Below are positions 33,053 to 45,975 of a stretch of 64,000 nucleotides of DNA, piece after piece (the first letter of the stretch is position 1; every line of letters begins with the position of its first letter). Below the pieces are notes generated by a model, which worked only from the letters and a program-made list of their open reading frames with translations, ran no database searches and was not told the origin of the DNA. The stretch comes from Porodaedalea pini (Eukaryota; Basidiomycota; Agaricomycetes; Hymenochaetales; Hymenochaetaceae), in assembly GCA_002794775.1 (NCBI GenBank), contig NBAY01000052.1, positions 62,001 through 126,000 of the forward strand. Direction: 5' to 3'. Made by a program: the position numbers and the translations under genes.

Positions 33053-35876
33053 TCAAGAACTCGGCCCTGTCTCAAGATGAGGCAGACTCTGACGTGGTGC
33101 AACTGCATCGCGCGCGCTCATCCATCTGAGGCTGCGTCTTGGTCGCTCAGCGAGTTTGTGCATGCGCGAACGCCACGATCGTCCAATACTCGAAGCAACT
33201 GTCGAAGAAGCCGCGAAGCGGGACCGTACGGAGTGTCGGGAGTGCACTGAGCACACATCCAGCGTATCGAGCTCTGTCTCCTCCGTTCCTTCGGTGGACT
33301 CTGTGTCCGATTTCGATGGGCCGCGAGGGCCAAAAAATTTGCACCACTTCGGGAGGAGTGCACGCCAGTTCACGTTGCGCTTTTTCTCCCAGCCAGTGAC
33401 GATCGTCCAGAGAATGAGGATAATGACGAAGAGCCAGACGGCGCCGTATATGACGCGCGTGAGGAGAGTTGTACTGCCGTTCATGTCGTAGAAGCACACA
33501 ATCGCGACGGAGGCGAGGAACGTCGCCATTCTGAGCGGACAAGATAGAGAGACAGGGCTTAAGCTTTATAATTAATTATTGGATGTAGAAAGACGACTTA
33601 CCCCCACATAAGCAGCGCATACGGCAAACCATACAGTATAGCCAGCGTTTCAAGTCCGAGTTGAGGGTGGTTCCGATTTTCGAGGAAGGCAAGCTGAGCA
33701 TGAAATCTCAGCACGGATGTGAGAAATTCACGAAGAAGTTGAACCCACATAATCTTCGACAGACTCCTTCGCGCTGATGCGCATCTGGCGCACAAGCAAC
33801 AGGCCGATGATAATGCTCCCTAGACTCGCGATGATGGACACTTGGCTCACAACCGCTGCAGGCGATATCAACAACGTCGGGCCCAAATTACCGGATATGA
33901 CGCTCGAGATACTGAGGAATGCGACGTTTGCATTCAAGAGCACTGTCGCCTATCAAGGGAGAATCCGAAGGCAAGAACATCCACATATTAGCACATTGCA
34001 CGAAGAGAATGGCGAAATCGATATACGCACGTAAAGCACGAAACCCTCCCAATCGCGCTCGATCTTGTTCTGGAACGCTTTCCAATGACGCTCCTTGACG
34101 ACGCTGTCTACCCACACCTTCTCGAGCCCAGACAAATGGACCTCAGGGGCGTAGAACAGTATCGGTGAGAGCATCGTCATGAGCATCGAACGGGGCTTAG
34201 CTACGTCGCCGCGTACGCTTTGGTTATGTGACAATCGAGCTCCATGAAAGCCGGCAAAGTTGAAGAACCGCTCATTGGCTGTGTGTGTAAAGTATAATTT
34301 TAATCTGGATTATGAATACGAAAAAAGATCTTACCGATAATGGCCATCACTCGAGCTATGAAGGAAACGTATCGTCAGCTTGAATGAGAAGATAATGAGA
34401 CGGGAGCTCGCTCACCTGACGCGTTAGCGACGTAAGGCGTAGCACGTTCTGTCGTCTGAAGAACTGAAGAGAAACCCAATTTCAGCGCAGGATCGCAGGG
34501 TCGGCATTAGACTCACCCTGCAGTTGTTTCACCGAGCTTATCAGCGCTTGGAGTTCTCCATCGGAGTACGCCGATGTAGAAGTAAGGGAAGTCACAACGT
34601 CTGGTGAAGGGTGTTGTCTATGTTAGAGGAAAAATTACACGGTATGCATAGAGAAGTGTACCAATATGCATTTGAACCAGAACGCCCATCAGTTCTTCCA
34701 ATACACCTTTCAGCAGTGGACGGTGATTTGGAAAATACTCGATGTGCTGCCAGAACTCGAAGTCGAACATATGCCCTGCACCAGATTCGGGATTGAGTGG
34801 TCTCTTCAGATATCTCTAAAAAGGGGGAGGCTCACGGAAGTGCTCGCGATTCTCAACCCCGAACTTCCCTGGGAGAACCGCATCGTTGACGACGCAATTA
34901 TCCAGCCAGAACAGACACCGGCGGTCCAGATCCACCATATAATACAACCAATGGTCGTCGTCGATCTCGAGAACTACTTCGACGTTCGTAGGTAGGTTCC
35001 TATAATGCTCAACTTTGCGTTCGAAAACGGAAATGAAGAGCTCGGCCTCAGCAAGCATCCTAGGATCACAAAGGTGTGCTTCGGTGAGATAATGGAACCT
35101 TCGGGAGGTATTGCAGAAGTACAGCTGTCCCTCCGGCTGTACGTGATGTGTCCAGGATGGAACAGCCAAGTCGCTTTGCTTGCATTGAGCTGATTTCTCG
35201 GAGCCAAGAGAAAAAACATGACTCACTCGTAAATCGTGAATGTTTCTAGTGGTTCAAATATCCAAGGTCCCTGATCATTTCCGCTAATAAAGGAAAGATA
35301 AGAAAGAAGCAACTTGGAGAAAGAACAAAAATAGACACACATGGCTATTTTTCTGTCGTACCTAGAGGTCAGAGACGGAAGGATGCTTTTTATGGGTTTT
35401 GGAGGTGGAGCGATGAGGCATGCTGGTTCTGCAGTGAAAGACTCCAGCGGGGAAGACAATCCTTGTGGAGAATTTCCTCGGCTCATTGAATAGGCGGAGG
35501 GAGAAATGACACCAGGTGAATCGTGCAGAGTCGATGTGGGAGACATGCAGGTAGGCCCAGCATTGTATGAGTCAATCGATGTATGTTTTGTGTAGGTGCG
35601 AGCTGGGGGAGGCTTTCTTGGTGTAGAAGAGCATGCTAGGACTATCGGTCGCTCGGTTGTTTCATTATGGCCTTCGTGCAAAGAATCCGCGAATTTTGAC
35701 GACCTGGGTTTCTGTTGGCTACCTGCCTTCTTGTCGCCGTCAGACGAACCTGAGACTCTCCTTCGCAGGGATAGAGCTGAGTAGATGCGGAGCAGACTCT
35801 GCAATGATCGACGAGCCCAGCCACGACAGAGATCAAGGAGCCTTCGCAGCAAAGTCAGTAAGAGTTGATGATCCAT
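33053..35876 (-). CDS. WW-like multi-pass membrane protein, paralogue 1
   Basis: Eleven exons (minus): 35876-35362, 35283-35227, 35173-34836, 34775-34662, 34600-34517, 34463-34416, 34355-34335, 34278-34031, 33949-33749, 33693-33602, 33530-33053, giving about 731 residues. Order: polar N-terminal region; a WW-like segment (SWTHHVQPEGQLYF) near residue 195; an EFWQHIEYFPNH segment; soluble helices (ANERFFNFAG, LFYAPEVHL); then about four hydrophobic spans in the last 250 residues; and a basic, serine-rich tail. It is a paralogue of the gene at 59551-61478. I know related predicted proteins from mushroom genomes but no assigned function. Exon 7 is 21 nt. The acceptor at 35174 was chosen to keep frame. 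Confidence 0.8.
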
Positions 35877-36411
35877 AGCTTTCAGCAGCGCACTGCCCGT
35901 GAGTCGTCTTTAAAGACAGAATGAGTCGTCAGAACCAGCCGGGTCCGAAGAGGTCGCAATTGAGGCGATGCTTGATGGCTCGTACACGAGGCGTATTCTA
36001 TTCAAGAATATTCTTCAAAAAGTTCGAGTGAGCCAGGAAATATTACCACTGAGTTTTGCGACACCGTATAACATTCAAATAGCCTCATCTATGAGACGGT
36101 CATGGTCATGTATGAACGTGCACAGCGATAGCGCAGCCTCTGATTTGTCTAATATAAAGTAGCTAATCATTCTTGTGACTGAAACCCCTGTTTTGGAAGG
36201 TAGAGTACGTGTTACGCGTTTCTGCTGCACATCTCACAACTCTCCACGTCGCGCTCAGAGTGCTTAAAGCAAGCTCTTCATCGTTGCCCTCGTAGAGCTG
36301 ACCGCCACCTCGAAGACCATTTGCGCTCTGCTTATTTGCGGCGCCTTGTTGCATAAGTCTGCTGTCTGTCTCTAAAATTGGTGTAGAGCACATCGGAGGG
36401 CAGCTGCAATC
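35877..36411. other. Divergent intergenic region
   Basis: Promoters of the membrane protein gene (-) and coatomer alpha (+). No further gene and no certain TATA box. Confidence 0.5.
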
Positions 36412-39400
36412 ATGTCGGTGATGCTCACCAAGTTCGAGTCCAAAAGCAACAGGGTTAAAGGTGAGCAAGCGTCGTCTATTGAGCGCATATTTTGCTTATA
36501 CATAATCAGGTCTTGCCTTCCACCCAACGCGGCCATTATTGGCGGCTTCGTTGCATAATGGGAGCGTGCAACTCTGGAACTACCGCATGGGCGTGTTGGT
36601 AGATCGCTTCGAGGAACACGACGGTGAGCCCTACGCATGGCTTCGCATACTCATTTGCTTAAATTACTGCTCTCATAGGCCCCGTTCGTGGCGTTCACTT
36701 CCATCCATCACGTCCCTTGCTAGTTACAGGCGGAGACGATTACAAGGTTAAAGTCTGGGGTACGCGCAGAATTTTACACGTATGCGCCCTGATTGCGTGC
36801 TAATGAGCTTCTAGATATCAGACCGCAAACGAGACGGTGTCTTTTCACTTTACATGGGCATCTTGACTATGTCCGTACTGTCATGTTCCACCATGAAATG
36901 CCGTGGATTGTGGGTTAAGCTGCTCAGTTCTCCATCTTTGCATCTCAACTTAACTCTTTCAGATTTCCTGCTCCGACGACCAAACGATTCGTATATGGAA
37001 CAGCACTTCGCGCAACTGCATCGCGATTTTGACTGGTCACTCGCACTATATCATGTCTGCGCTCTTCCATCCCAAGGAGGATCTTGTCGTGTCGTCATCC
37101 ATGGACCAGACCGTACGCGTTTGGGATATCTCTGGTCTCCGTAAGAGCACGCCGAACTCAGCTCCTGGTGGATTTGAGACCTTCGACACATTTTCCACGG
37201 TGAAATATGTTTTGGAGGGTCACGACCGTGGTGTGAACTGGGCGGCTTTCCACCCCACTCTCCCGCTCATCGTATCTGCTGCCGATGATCGTCAGATCAA
37301 GCTGTGGCGCATGAGCGACTCCAAGGCATGGGAGGTGGATACTTGCCGTGGACATTTTAACAATGTCTCCAGCGCGCTCTTCCATCCGCGTCATGAATTG
37401 ATCATTTCCTGCGGCGAAGACAAAACGATCCGTGTATGGGATATGGCGAAACGCTCGCCTGTACAGACATTCCGACGAGAGCACGATCGCTTTTGGGCGC
37501 TGGCAGCGCACCCGGAACTCAATCTTTTCGCCGCTGGTCATGACAACGGTTTGATCGTATTCAAGCTTGAGCGTGAACGTCCCGCCTATGCTCTTCATGG
37601 CGACACGCTCTATTATGTGCGCGACAAGTACGTGCGCCAGTACGACTTCAACACCGGTGCGGATGTCGGCGTACTTAGCGTGCGCAAGTTCGGCAGTCCG
37701 TACATCCCGCCTAGGACACTGAGCTTCAACCCTGCCGAGCGCGCTGTTGTGATCACGATTTCGTCGGACAACGGGCTATTTGAGCTTTCACACCTGGCCA
37801 AGGATGGCGCCAGTGAGGTGCGCGACTCAGCGACAGACGGAAAGCGGGGCTCTGGCGCGAGTGCGATCTTTGTTGCGCGAAATAGGTTCGCAGTTCTCAA
37901 CAAGACGAACCAAGTATGTCAATTTTTTTTTTACCAATTCTATCCTCGCTTTACTCTACGTATACTTACAGACTCTGTTTTAGCTAATTGAAATTCGCGA
38001 TCTTTCGAATTCTATCGTCAAGTCTGTAAAACCGCCAGTTCAGACGAATGAGATTTTCTATGGTGGCACCGCCAGCCTGATTCTCAGTTCTACGAGCACA
38101 GCCGTTTTGTACGACATTCAACAGGGGAAGAAAATCGCGGAGATCACAACACCGCCTGTCAAGTACGTCGTTTGGAGTAACGATGGAACTCTCGTCGCCT
38201 TGTTGAGCAAGCACAGTACGTCGACTGTCTTCCATAAACTCTTTGTCTCTCAAATAGTACGCAGCTATCACCATCGCGAATAAAAACTTCAGCCAGAGTA
38301 GCCTGATCCACGAGACTATCCGGATTAAATCTGGTGCCTGGGATGACTCTGGTGTTCTGATATACTCAACTCTGAACCATATCAAGTACTGTCTTCCGCA
38401 AGGGTATGTTTTTCACAACTCGACTAAATGCTCTATTGTTGAAAGACAATAGTGACACCGGCGTTATCCGCACACTCGACAATCCCGTATACCTCACTCG
38501 AGTCAAAGGTCCCGTCGTCCATTGCCTCGATCGATCTGCACGTCCTCGAACGATCACCATCGACCCGACTGAGTATCGCTTCAAGCTTGCACTCTTGCGT
38601 AACAATTACGAGGAGATGCTGCACATCATCAAAACGTCGAACCTGGTCGGTCAGAGTATCATTGCGTACCTCCAGCAAAAGGGCTTCCCAGAGGTAACTC
38701 TTCCTGCTTGTTTTTGACCGATGATGGGAAATAATTGATGCCGTTACATAGATCGCATTGCACTTCGTCGACGATAAGAAGACGCGTTTCGATCTTGCCA
38801 TCGAGTGCGGAAACCTGGATGTAGCTTTGGAAACTGCAACTGCCATTGACAGGCCTGAGAGCTGGAACCGTCTTGCTCAGCAGGCGCTTAAGCAAGGCAA
38901 TCACAAAGTGAGAATCGGGGATTGAACTTTACCGAGAGCGTATTTTCTAATTATAATTGCATTCATGGCAGATCGTCGAAAAGGCCTATCAAAAGACCAA
39001 GAACTTCGACCGCCTGTCGTTCCTCTATCTTGCTACAGGCAGTTCGGATAAATTGGTGAAGATGCAGAAAATTGCCCAGTCCCGCGGGGATCCTATGTCT
39101 CGCTTCCACAATGCTCTTTACGCTGGCGACGTGGAAAGCCGCGTTGCAGTCCTTCGTGATGTCGGAATGTGTACGTCGATCTATTTGTTTCTTTAGGTAA
39201 ATCTATTAACGAGATCCCAGACCCTCTCGCGTACCTTACGGCAAAGACCAATGGCTTGTCAGAACTCGCACAGGAGATTCTTGACGAAGCAGGTCTCAAT
39301 GAAGCGGACGTAGACGACGTTCCGGACTTCGGCGCCTCAACGCTTAAGCCGCCTCCTGTCGTCACCACCGTCACGGACATAACATGGCCGTCGCTCAACA

Positions 39401-40751
39401 AGGGCGAGAGTTTCTTTGACCGCGCACTGGCTAATGGACATCTTGAGAGTGAAGGCGATGTGCCCTATGTGAACGGTATTGGTGGCGCCGCCGCGTCTTC
39501 CGCGCTGGACGACTGGGCGCGGGACGAAGAACTTGTGGACGACGTGGATCCAGAAGAAGGCGGCTGGGATCTCGACGCTGAGGGTGCTGATGTGCAACCC
39601 GACGAAGCAGTGGCGGAGGTAGAGACGGAGGAGACGCTTGATGCTGGCGCTGGCGCGAGCCCAGGCGTGAAAGAGACCGAGCTTTGGGTACGAAACTCGC
39701 CCTTCCCAGCAGATCATGTTGCTGCCGGCTCGTTCGAGTCTGCAATACAGGTACGCATCTTCGTTACATGCCGTTCAAAGATGTGCTGAGCATTATTTCG
39801 CAGTTGCTCGGCCGTCAACAGGGCATTATCAACTTCGAGCCACTAAAACCGCTTTTCCTTGCCGTATATCGCTCCGCGCATACATACTTGTCACCTAACG
39901 CATCGCTTCCGCCTCTTCCACTTTATATCCGCCGTCACATTGAAGAATCCTCCGCAAGTCGAGTTCTACCGGTTGCCGTTAAGACACTACAATCCATCAA
40001 GCCAGAGTTACAAGAGGGATACCGGGCTGTATCTGGCAATAAGCTAGCGGATGCGAAAGTTGCCTTTAAATCAGCTCTCCAAAGTTTGCTTTTGGTTCCA
40101 ATCTCATCAGATTCGGAGGCGGCAGAGGTCAGTGCTTCTACCTTTCACAGAATACCACATTATATGCTAAAATTTATCTTCAGTGGCGTAATGTTGTCAC
40201 GTCCACCCGTGAATACCTCCTTGGCGTCTCGCTGGAGCTTGAGCGTCGAAAAGTAGCAGAGACTGAGCCGAACAACGTCAAGCGTAGTTTGGAGTTGGCC
40301 GCGTACTTCACGAATTGCAAGCTGCAGCCTCAGCACCTGCAAATTGCACTCCGGAGTGCCATCGGAGTCTTCGCGAAGGCGAATAACCACGCGACGTCTG
40401 CGAAGTTGGCGAGGCGGTTGCTGGAACTCAACCCTGACCCCAAGATTGTAGCTCAGGCGAGTAACATGTGGCATATCTTATCAATAATAAGGCTTATCTT
40501 ATATGTAGGCTCGACAACGTATTGCTGCAGGTGACAGGAACCCGCGCAACGCTGTTGAGATTGACTATGACGAGTTTACGGAGTTTGAGGTTTGTGCCGC
40601 GAGCTTCACTCCAATCTACAAGGGCTCGCCGTCCGTGACATGCCCCTATACCGGTGCTTCCTACCTTCCCGAGTACAAGGGCAAGCTCGACCCTTTGTTG
40701 GAGTTGACAGAGATCGGTGCGGCTGCGTCGGGTCTCCCTGCACCGCGATGA
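36412..40751 (+). CDS. COP1: Coatomer alpha subunit (COPI)
   Basis: Fourteen exons, 1208 residues: 36412-36460, 36510-36623, 36679-36759, 36815-36909, 36963-37913, 37984-38215, 38265-38403, 38453-38693, 38752-38907, 38972-39170, 39221-39750, 39804-40127, 40184-40456, 40509-40751. The length matches the family (about 1200). An N-terminal WD40 propeller ([11 protein letters not shown], then [27 protein letters not shown]) is followed by the second propeller, alpha-solenoid and the C-terminal domain that binds epsilon-COP (ending near [20 protein letters not shown]). The protein coats Golgi-to-ER vesicles and its first propeller reads KKXX signals. Intron 13 (40457-40508) has a GC donor (CAG|GCGAGT). 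Confidence 0.97.
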
Positions 40752-41019
40752 AGACGGCTTGTGGTTCGAGTTGGGTCATATCCTAGATATTCTTCATGCG
40801 GGTGAAGATACCTTCTGTTGTAAAAGCCTTGCACTTTAATGGTATATTCTTCCTTTACTTTGTTCCTCCTTCCCTGTGGTCAGGTTAGAGTTTGAAAATC
40901 GTGGGTAAAATGCATCCAAAAATGGACAACGAGCTGGACTCACAAGACGCGCGCGGTAACACGACGCGTCTCTTCATTAGCCAGTGCAAACTCTCGTTCA
41001 TCCATAATCATCCATAATC

Positions 41020-41682
41020 ATGCTAAGCTCACCGACTTCAACTCCTTCACGCGTCGCGCAAACAAGCGACGAACAGGGGAAACCTACATCACTCGATGCT
41101 GGAGCGTCAGAGAAGCGCGGTGAACGCGTCGGCAGTACGGGCGTCGATGCGGCACTCGTGGAGCCCTTCGTGCCGTTCGCGCACCAGGAAGTGCTAGCCA
41201 ATCCGTATGACGACGAACTTCATCGTGACACCGAGTTCCAAGGACGTGAGCACGCTTTCCTCCGCTGAATCGTGCTAGCACAGATCTTAGTACTGAGTGT
41301 ATGCGCTCGTCTTGTCACTCAGAACTCCACCAGCAGCTCCTCGAGCTCATTCTTGAGTTTCACGCGTGGTCTACATCGAGGCCTGCCTCTGAGTCATTGT
41401 CTACTGGAGATGTACTGGTTAAGGAGACTCGGGAGATTCAGGCACTAGAACAAGAACAAGGCATGTGGACCCTTTCTTTCGGTATGCGCGAACTCGCACT
41501 AGCATTCCATTCCCGCACATTTACCCGATATAACGTGTCTTTCATCGCCAATCTACACCTGTCTTAATCTTATATCTGAACTGACAACCCTCTAACAAAT
41601 AGAGCAAAGCCGGCTTCGCCTCGTCGAGTTTATTACGCGTATCAAGGCCGCATTGGCTGCACTCACGGGATTTGGACTCTAG
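41020..41682 (+). CDS. Unidentified 154-residue protein
   Basis: Exons 41020-41245, 41323-41481 and 41603-41682, introns both phase 1 with GTGAGC and GTATGC donors. The first 75 residues are polar; the rest is predicted helical with heptad-like leucines (QLHQQLLELILEFHAW, then EIQALEQEQ and RLRLVEFITRIKAALAAL), so a coiled-coil or helical-bundle subunit is plausible. No signal peptide or membrane span. I do not recognise the family. The clean frame through three exons supports a real gene. Confidence 0.7.
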
Positions 41683-42486
41683 AACGAATCGGACTTTCTA
41701 CTTTTAATTGTAACCTATTATCAGTCAGCTACTCATATTAGCTTCCCGCTCAAGCTCTAGGTTCTTCGAAAACTTAGTCGTTAACTTGTAATCATAGTTG
41801 AGGAGTATTAATCTTGGTACAAGCTTTACTCCTCCTTGACCGCGTCAAGTTAGAAGATAAACTGGAGGTTAATTCAAGAGTTTTCAAAGAAAAGAATGTA
41901 GTCATAATTCCGCAGCTGTGTTCTGTGTGTTCACTTTTCGGGTTATGCAAGTCAAAGCATATCCATCGGTCTTGGATCTATGGTCGAAGACACGTACAAT
42001 TTTGACAGTGACAACATCGTGAAAGTACCCGGTTGAGATGGACTCAAAGGATTAACACATTTATAGCAGGCCCACCCCGAGCGATCGATACCCACTTCTC
42101 CCATATTCTTGGTAGTAAGCGACATAGATATTGATATAAAATGCATATGCTCTCCAAGTCGGTAAGATATAAGATGAGGGATGAGAGTGATTGTGAGTGA
42201 GGGCTTGTGGTCCAGTACTAGGCCTAATAGACTGGCATCTTCCCAGTGAACTTGAACTTGCCAGAAACCACGGTCGCCTGGACTGATTTCTTTGCTTGGA
42301 ACAGCCAATGTGGTCACCGATTTGACCTTAAGTATCCCCGAGTGAAATTTCCAATTTTAAAAAAACTACAAAATGCAGGAAATAATATAATCTATCAATA
42401 CAGTCGTTGAATAGAAGTGCATGTATGTGTAAACATAGGGAATAGAAGAAAATGAACAGTATCGATTATTGCAAGATATATAGCTT
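41683..42486. other. Intergenic with one unassigned open frame
   Basis: A minus-strand frame at 42317-41952 (about 120 codons, no ATG start) contains a plausible peptide (GFWQVQVHWED) but no splice partner was found. It may be a remnant of another gene. Nothing else supported. Confidence 0.4.
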
Positions 42487-43152
42487 TTAAAAGATGGTGC
42501 AGCCTCCGCTATGACCATGATTGTGACTAGCCGTACTTTTTTTGGTGACTCGGCCCCTCGGAATGAATTTCGACTTCGTCTTGTCACTGATCCAAACTTG
42601 ATTAGTACCAATGGGGGGTAGAAATGAAGATATGGCAGAAGACACATACACGACACTTGAGAATGTACTGTTTCTCTTCACGGACTTGTCATCTTTTAGA
42701 GCGGGGTCCTCTCGACTATAGAATAATTTAGTCTTTTATGTCGCGCACCAACAAAAGGGGACACCGCATACGTAGGTTTCGGGGAAGCGGTATCATCAGG
42801 TAGACGAACGTTGCCTGTTTTATCACCATTTGGATGCTCAGTGCTGTCTTTTGCATTGCCATTATTTTCTGTTGTATGGGCTTGAGGCTCCTGCTCCGTT
42901 AGACCGGCGGAATCGGGCTGAGGCATTTTTCCAACGTGCTCTTCACGTGGGAGGTCTTCGCTGATCCTGATATCCATGGCTTTTCAATCTAGGGTGTATT
43001 CAGAGCCTGATATGACGAGCTTACCCGTTCGCGTGCACAGGAGCTGATGGGATAGCAGGCTGGGCCTCCGAGTTGGTTTCGTTAGGTACGTTTTCAACCG
43101 CGGGCGCGACGGAAACGGACTCTGAGACCTCAGTTTCTGCAGGGTGAGGCAT
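42487..43152 (-). CDS. Small phase-2 family protein, copy 3, with CaaX-like end
   Basis: Exons (minus): 43152-43025, 42966-42772, 42715-42650, 42586-42487, giving 162 residues; all introns are phase 2 (donors GTAAGC, GTATGC, GTATGT). The longest exons 1 and 2 of the family are hydrophilic, rich in E, N, P and T. Exon 4 starts DKTKSKFIPRGRV, the shared motif, and ends GGCTIF. CTIF fits a C-a-a-X prenylation signal, seen in no other copy. It begins MPHPAETE. Acceptor of intron 1 was picked by frame, so that junction is less certain. Function unknown; membrane attachment through prenylation is an inference. Confidence 0.7.
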
Positions 43153-44440
43153 TATTTGACAGATGGGTTCACACCGGGTGTCTGTGGGAGAGGCGAGAGG
43201 TGATACGGGAAAACGGGCATTTCAGCTCGCTGCTATAAGCGAACTCGGTCGTATTATGCGTCCGTCGGCCATCACCTTGAAATGGTAATTCCTGTGATGG
43301 CGAGCGCCTCAGCTGTGCTGTCATCCTGATTCTTGATTCTTGCTTTCTTGATGGTGTAGCAGACGATGACGATGGGTTGGACCTTGGGAAACGGGTGCCA
43401 GTAGCAGCTGAATGCAATTGGAACCTAGGCATTCAACGAGGTATACATAATCAATGGTCAGAGCTATTTTAAAATAAAATAAAACCAAAAAACAGCAGGA
43501 TAACAGTCGCGTTGTGAGAGATCCAAGAGAACAGCTGTGTGATAGCGCTAAAAGAGCAGTAGTCCGCACATGGAAAAATGCGAGACGTCGGGGACAGAAG
43601 TACTACAAGTTATAACACTGGAATAAAAGAGAAGCGCATAGCATCGCATCGCATGCAGCACGAAGGCATCATTCGGTGCACAGCCGCAGGCATCCTTGTC
43701 TACCTACTGCCGGCTTTAGTAGCTGGCTGGCTGGGTCGGTAGGAGACGCGTATCCGCTCGGTATGAGGCCTCTTTCTTTAGAAACACACCGACTCGCAGG
43801 CAGTCCTCTGCAGGTGTGTCTATCGCGCTTTTTGAATGCAAAAATATTAATATCAACCAGGCTGAGTCTAAAGAGTACAAGTCGACATTTGGCATGCAGT
43901 AAATTTGAATCAGAGAGGTGTTTATGCCTTGAACCGTTCGATATAAGGTTCATATTAGTGCACTGCCTTTTGCACGCTTCGATTGTTAGTTATGGACGTC
44001 GGAGACCAAAGAATCAATCCTAGATTCAGCTTGAAGGACTGCAGTGCTCTTCGCGGGCAGGAAGCGGTGCTGATGAGTATCTGCTCGTTGTTCTCATCCG
44101 CATCTTAAAAAAATTGTTACTCTTGATGAGCATCAGCCATCAGGTCAATGTTATCGTGGTGTACCCGATGCCGACCCGCAACACATGGCGAAAGGGCGTA
44201 ACGGAGACAACATAGGTATCATTCAGCAAAAGGTATAAATATTCAAAGAGAACAGAGCTGAATATTTGAGTCGCGCAAATCCGGAACGCAGATAACGAAA
44301 GTATCTCAGGAAACGCATAGAAAATACGAGAATTGAACACTGGAATAAAGGAGAAGTGCATAGCATCGTATCACATGCTACGCGAATGCATTGTTCAACG
44401 TACAGCCCCAAGGCTTCCTCGTCAATACTCCATTGCACAG
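43153..44440. other. Spacer between family copies 3 and 4
   Basis: Upstream of copy 3 and downstream of copy 4. It contains stretches repeated at other spacers, e.g. the phrase near 43965-44050 (CACGCTTCGAT ... GTCGGAGAC ... GACTGCAGTGCTC) found again near 57215-57290. No extra gene is supported; an 87-codon frame at 43169-43432 lacks features. Confidence 0.5.
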
Positions 44441-44943
44441 TTAGCGCTTGGGCGGTGGTTTCTCTTTCGTTTGTGTCGGTAAGGTTACTTTCCCCTTAGG
44501 GATAAATTGGCTCGCAGGTAGAAAAGTGACGCTGGAGCAAAGAATAAACACAGCATTCAGAACAACATAAAAGAAGCTCACTCGATGATACCAGTCTCGC
44601 CGTGTCTTTTGATGGCCTCGTCCTGAGCAGATGGGCTGGCGTCGCTGTAGGCGAGGAGTGAGCATGGCGTCGGAGTCTGTGAGAGACATTGGGGATGGAA
44701 GGAACAGTGTACGTACCTCAGGGGACTCGGTGTGGATTCCTTGGAATCGTCCGAGGCAGCGACATCTGTCACGATGTTCGCGACGTTCGCACCTCCAGCG
44801 AGGCTTTGGTCGACGTCCTGAGCGAGCTCACCAGCACCACTGTGCAGTAGAGTAACAGTTAAAATTTCAAAACAGCTTCGAGTCAGATAGCCAACTTGCC
44901 TGAGGTCGCTTGTAACAATGACAGGGGCGACAGACTGGGTCAT
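44441..44943 (-). CDS. Small phase-2 family protein, copy 4
   Basis: Exons (minus): 44943-44900, 44839-44717, 44644-44582, 44531-44441, giving 106 residues. Intron 1 uses a GC donor (CAG|GCAAGT); introns 2 and 3 use GTACGT and GTGAGC; all are phase 2. Conserved parts: NIVTDVAASDDSKESTPSP in exon 2, AQDEAIKRH in exon 3, and QFIPKGKVTLPTQTK in exon 4. Closest relatives are copies 5 and 6. No signal peptide, no membrane span; function unknown. Confidence 0.78.
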
Positions 44944-45975
44944 TGTCGAGGAAGTGAGATGGGTAGGCGGGGTAGTCGTATGCGATTCGATAGTTGAGCT
45001 GCCTATCTAGCGAGTGTTAGATGGACAAGGGGACTGCTCGCTTAGGCGTTCTTATACTGAAGCTCGGACAGTCAGAATGACTCGGACAAGCTGTTCCAGC
45101 GCTAGACTAGACAGCAACAGCGCGACAACGTCTCATTCTCCATCTCAGCCTCCACGCGACTTCAGGCTCTTCCTGCTCGTGAACGCAGGGCGCACGAGGA
45201 CTAGGACATAGCTCAGTAGTCGATTATCGGCGACTGGGCGAGGGCTTGATGGACGCGGTGCATTGAATGGAGCATAGGCTTGTCTAATGAATGCTGAGAC
45301 GCTGGACCAGTGTCTTTTGTAGATGCGCCCAAGCCAATTCCAATTTTTAAGTGCAATGTTGGCCAGGTAAAGTTCGAGGAGTACGAGTTGACATCTAGCA
45401 ACGTAGGAGATCTGAATCAAAGGGTGTTTGTTTCGTGAACCGTCGAGATGATCAATGGACTCGGGAGGTGTGGTCACAGCCTCACTCTGAGAACTGCACA
45501 GATCCGGTATAAGGTTCGAACCGATTGCCAAATTTGCATCGCCATTCGCACGCTTGGAATGTTGCCTGTACAAAATGTCGAGGACCATCCTGGGATCAAC
45601 TTAAAAACAATGAATGGATGCAGTGTTCTCGCATACTGAAGCCTGTGCCGGCGAGCGCCTAGGCTACGCTATACGTGTTGATCTTTAGATTCTCGGTACT
45701 GTACTGTATACTGATGAGCCTCAAGTTGGGTCTATCATTCAGCAAAAGATACAGATAATCAATGAGAGCTAAGCTGAATACTGAAGTCGCGATAGACCTG
45801 GGAATGTGTATAACGAAAGTGTCCCAGGTACATAGCTCATATGGAAAACGAGAAATTGGGACAAGGATCGTACGTACAATGCTAGTAGAAATAAAACGAA
45901 AGCACATGGCATCACATCGCATACTTAGATGGACACGTTTTTCAGTGCACTGCCGCCGCCGCAAGGGTTCCTTGT
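44944..45975. other. Spacer between family copies 4 and 5
   Basis: Upstream DNA of copy 4 that resembles upstream DNA of copies 5 and 6 (for example a shared TCTTCCTGCTCGTGAACG-like stretch near 45170, 46670 and 56880), then the 3' side of copy 5, whose 45735-45830 part resembles 44220-44310. No gene. Confidence 0.6.
45051..45056 (-). promoter_or_regulatory. TATA-like box of family copy 4
   Basis: TATAAG on the minus strand about 110 bp before ATG 44943. Copies 5 and 6 have one at the matching place. Confidence 0.5.
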
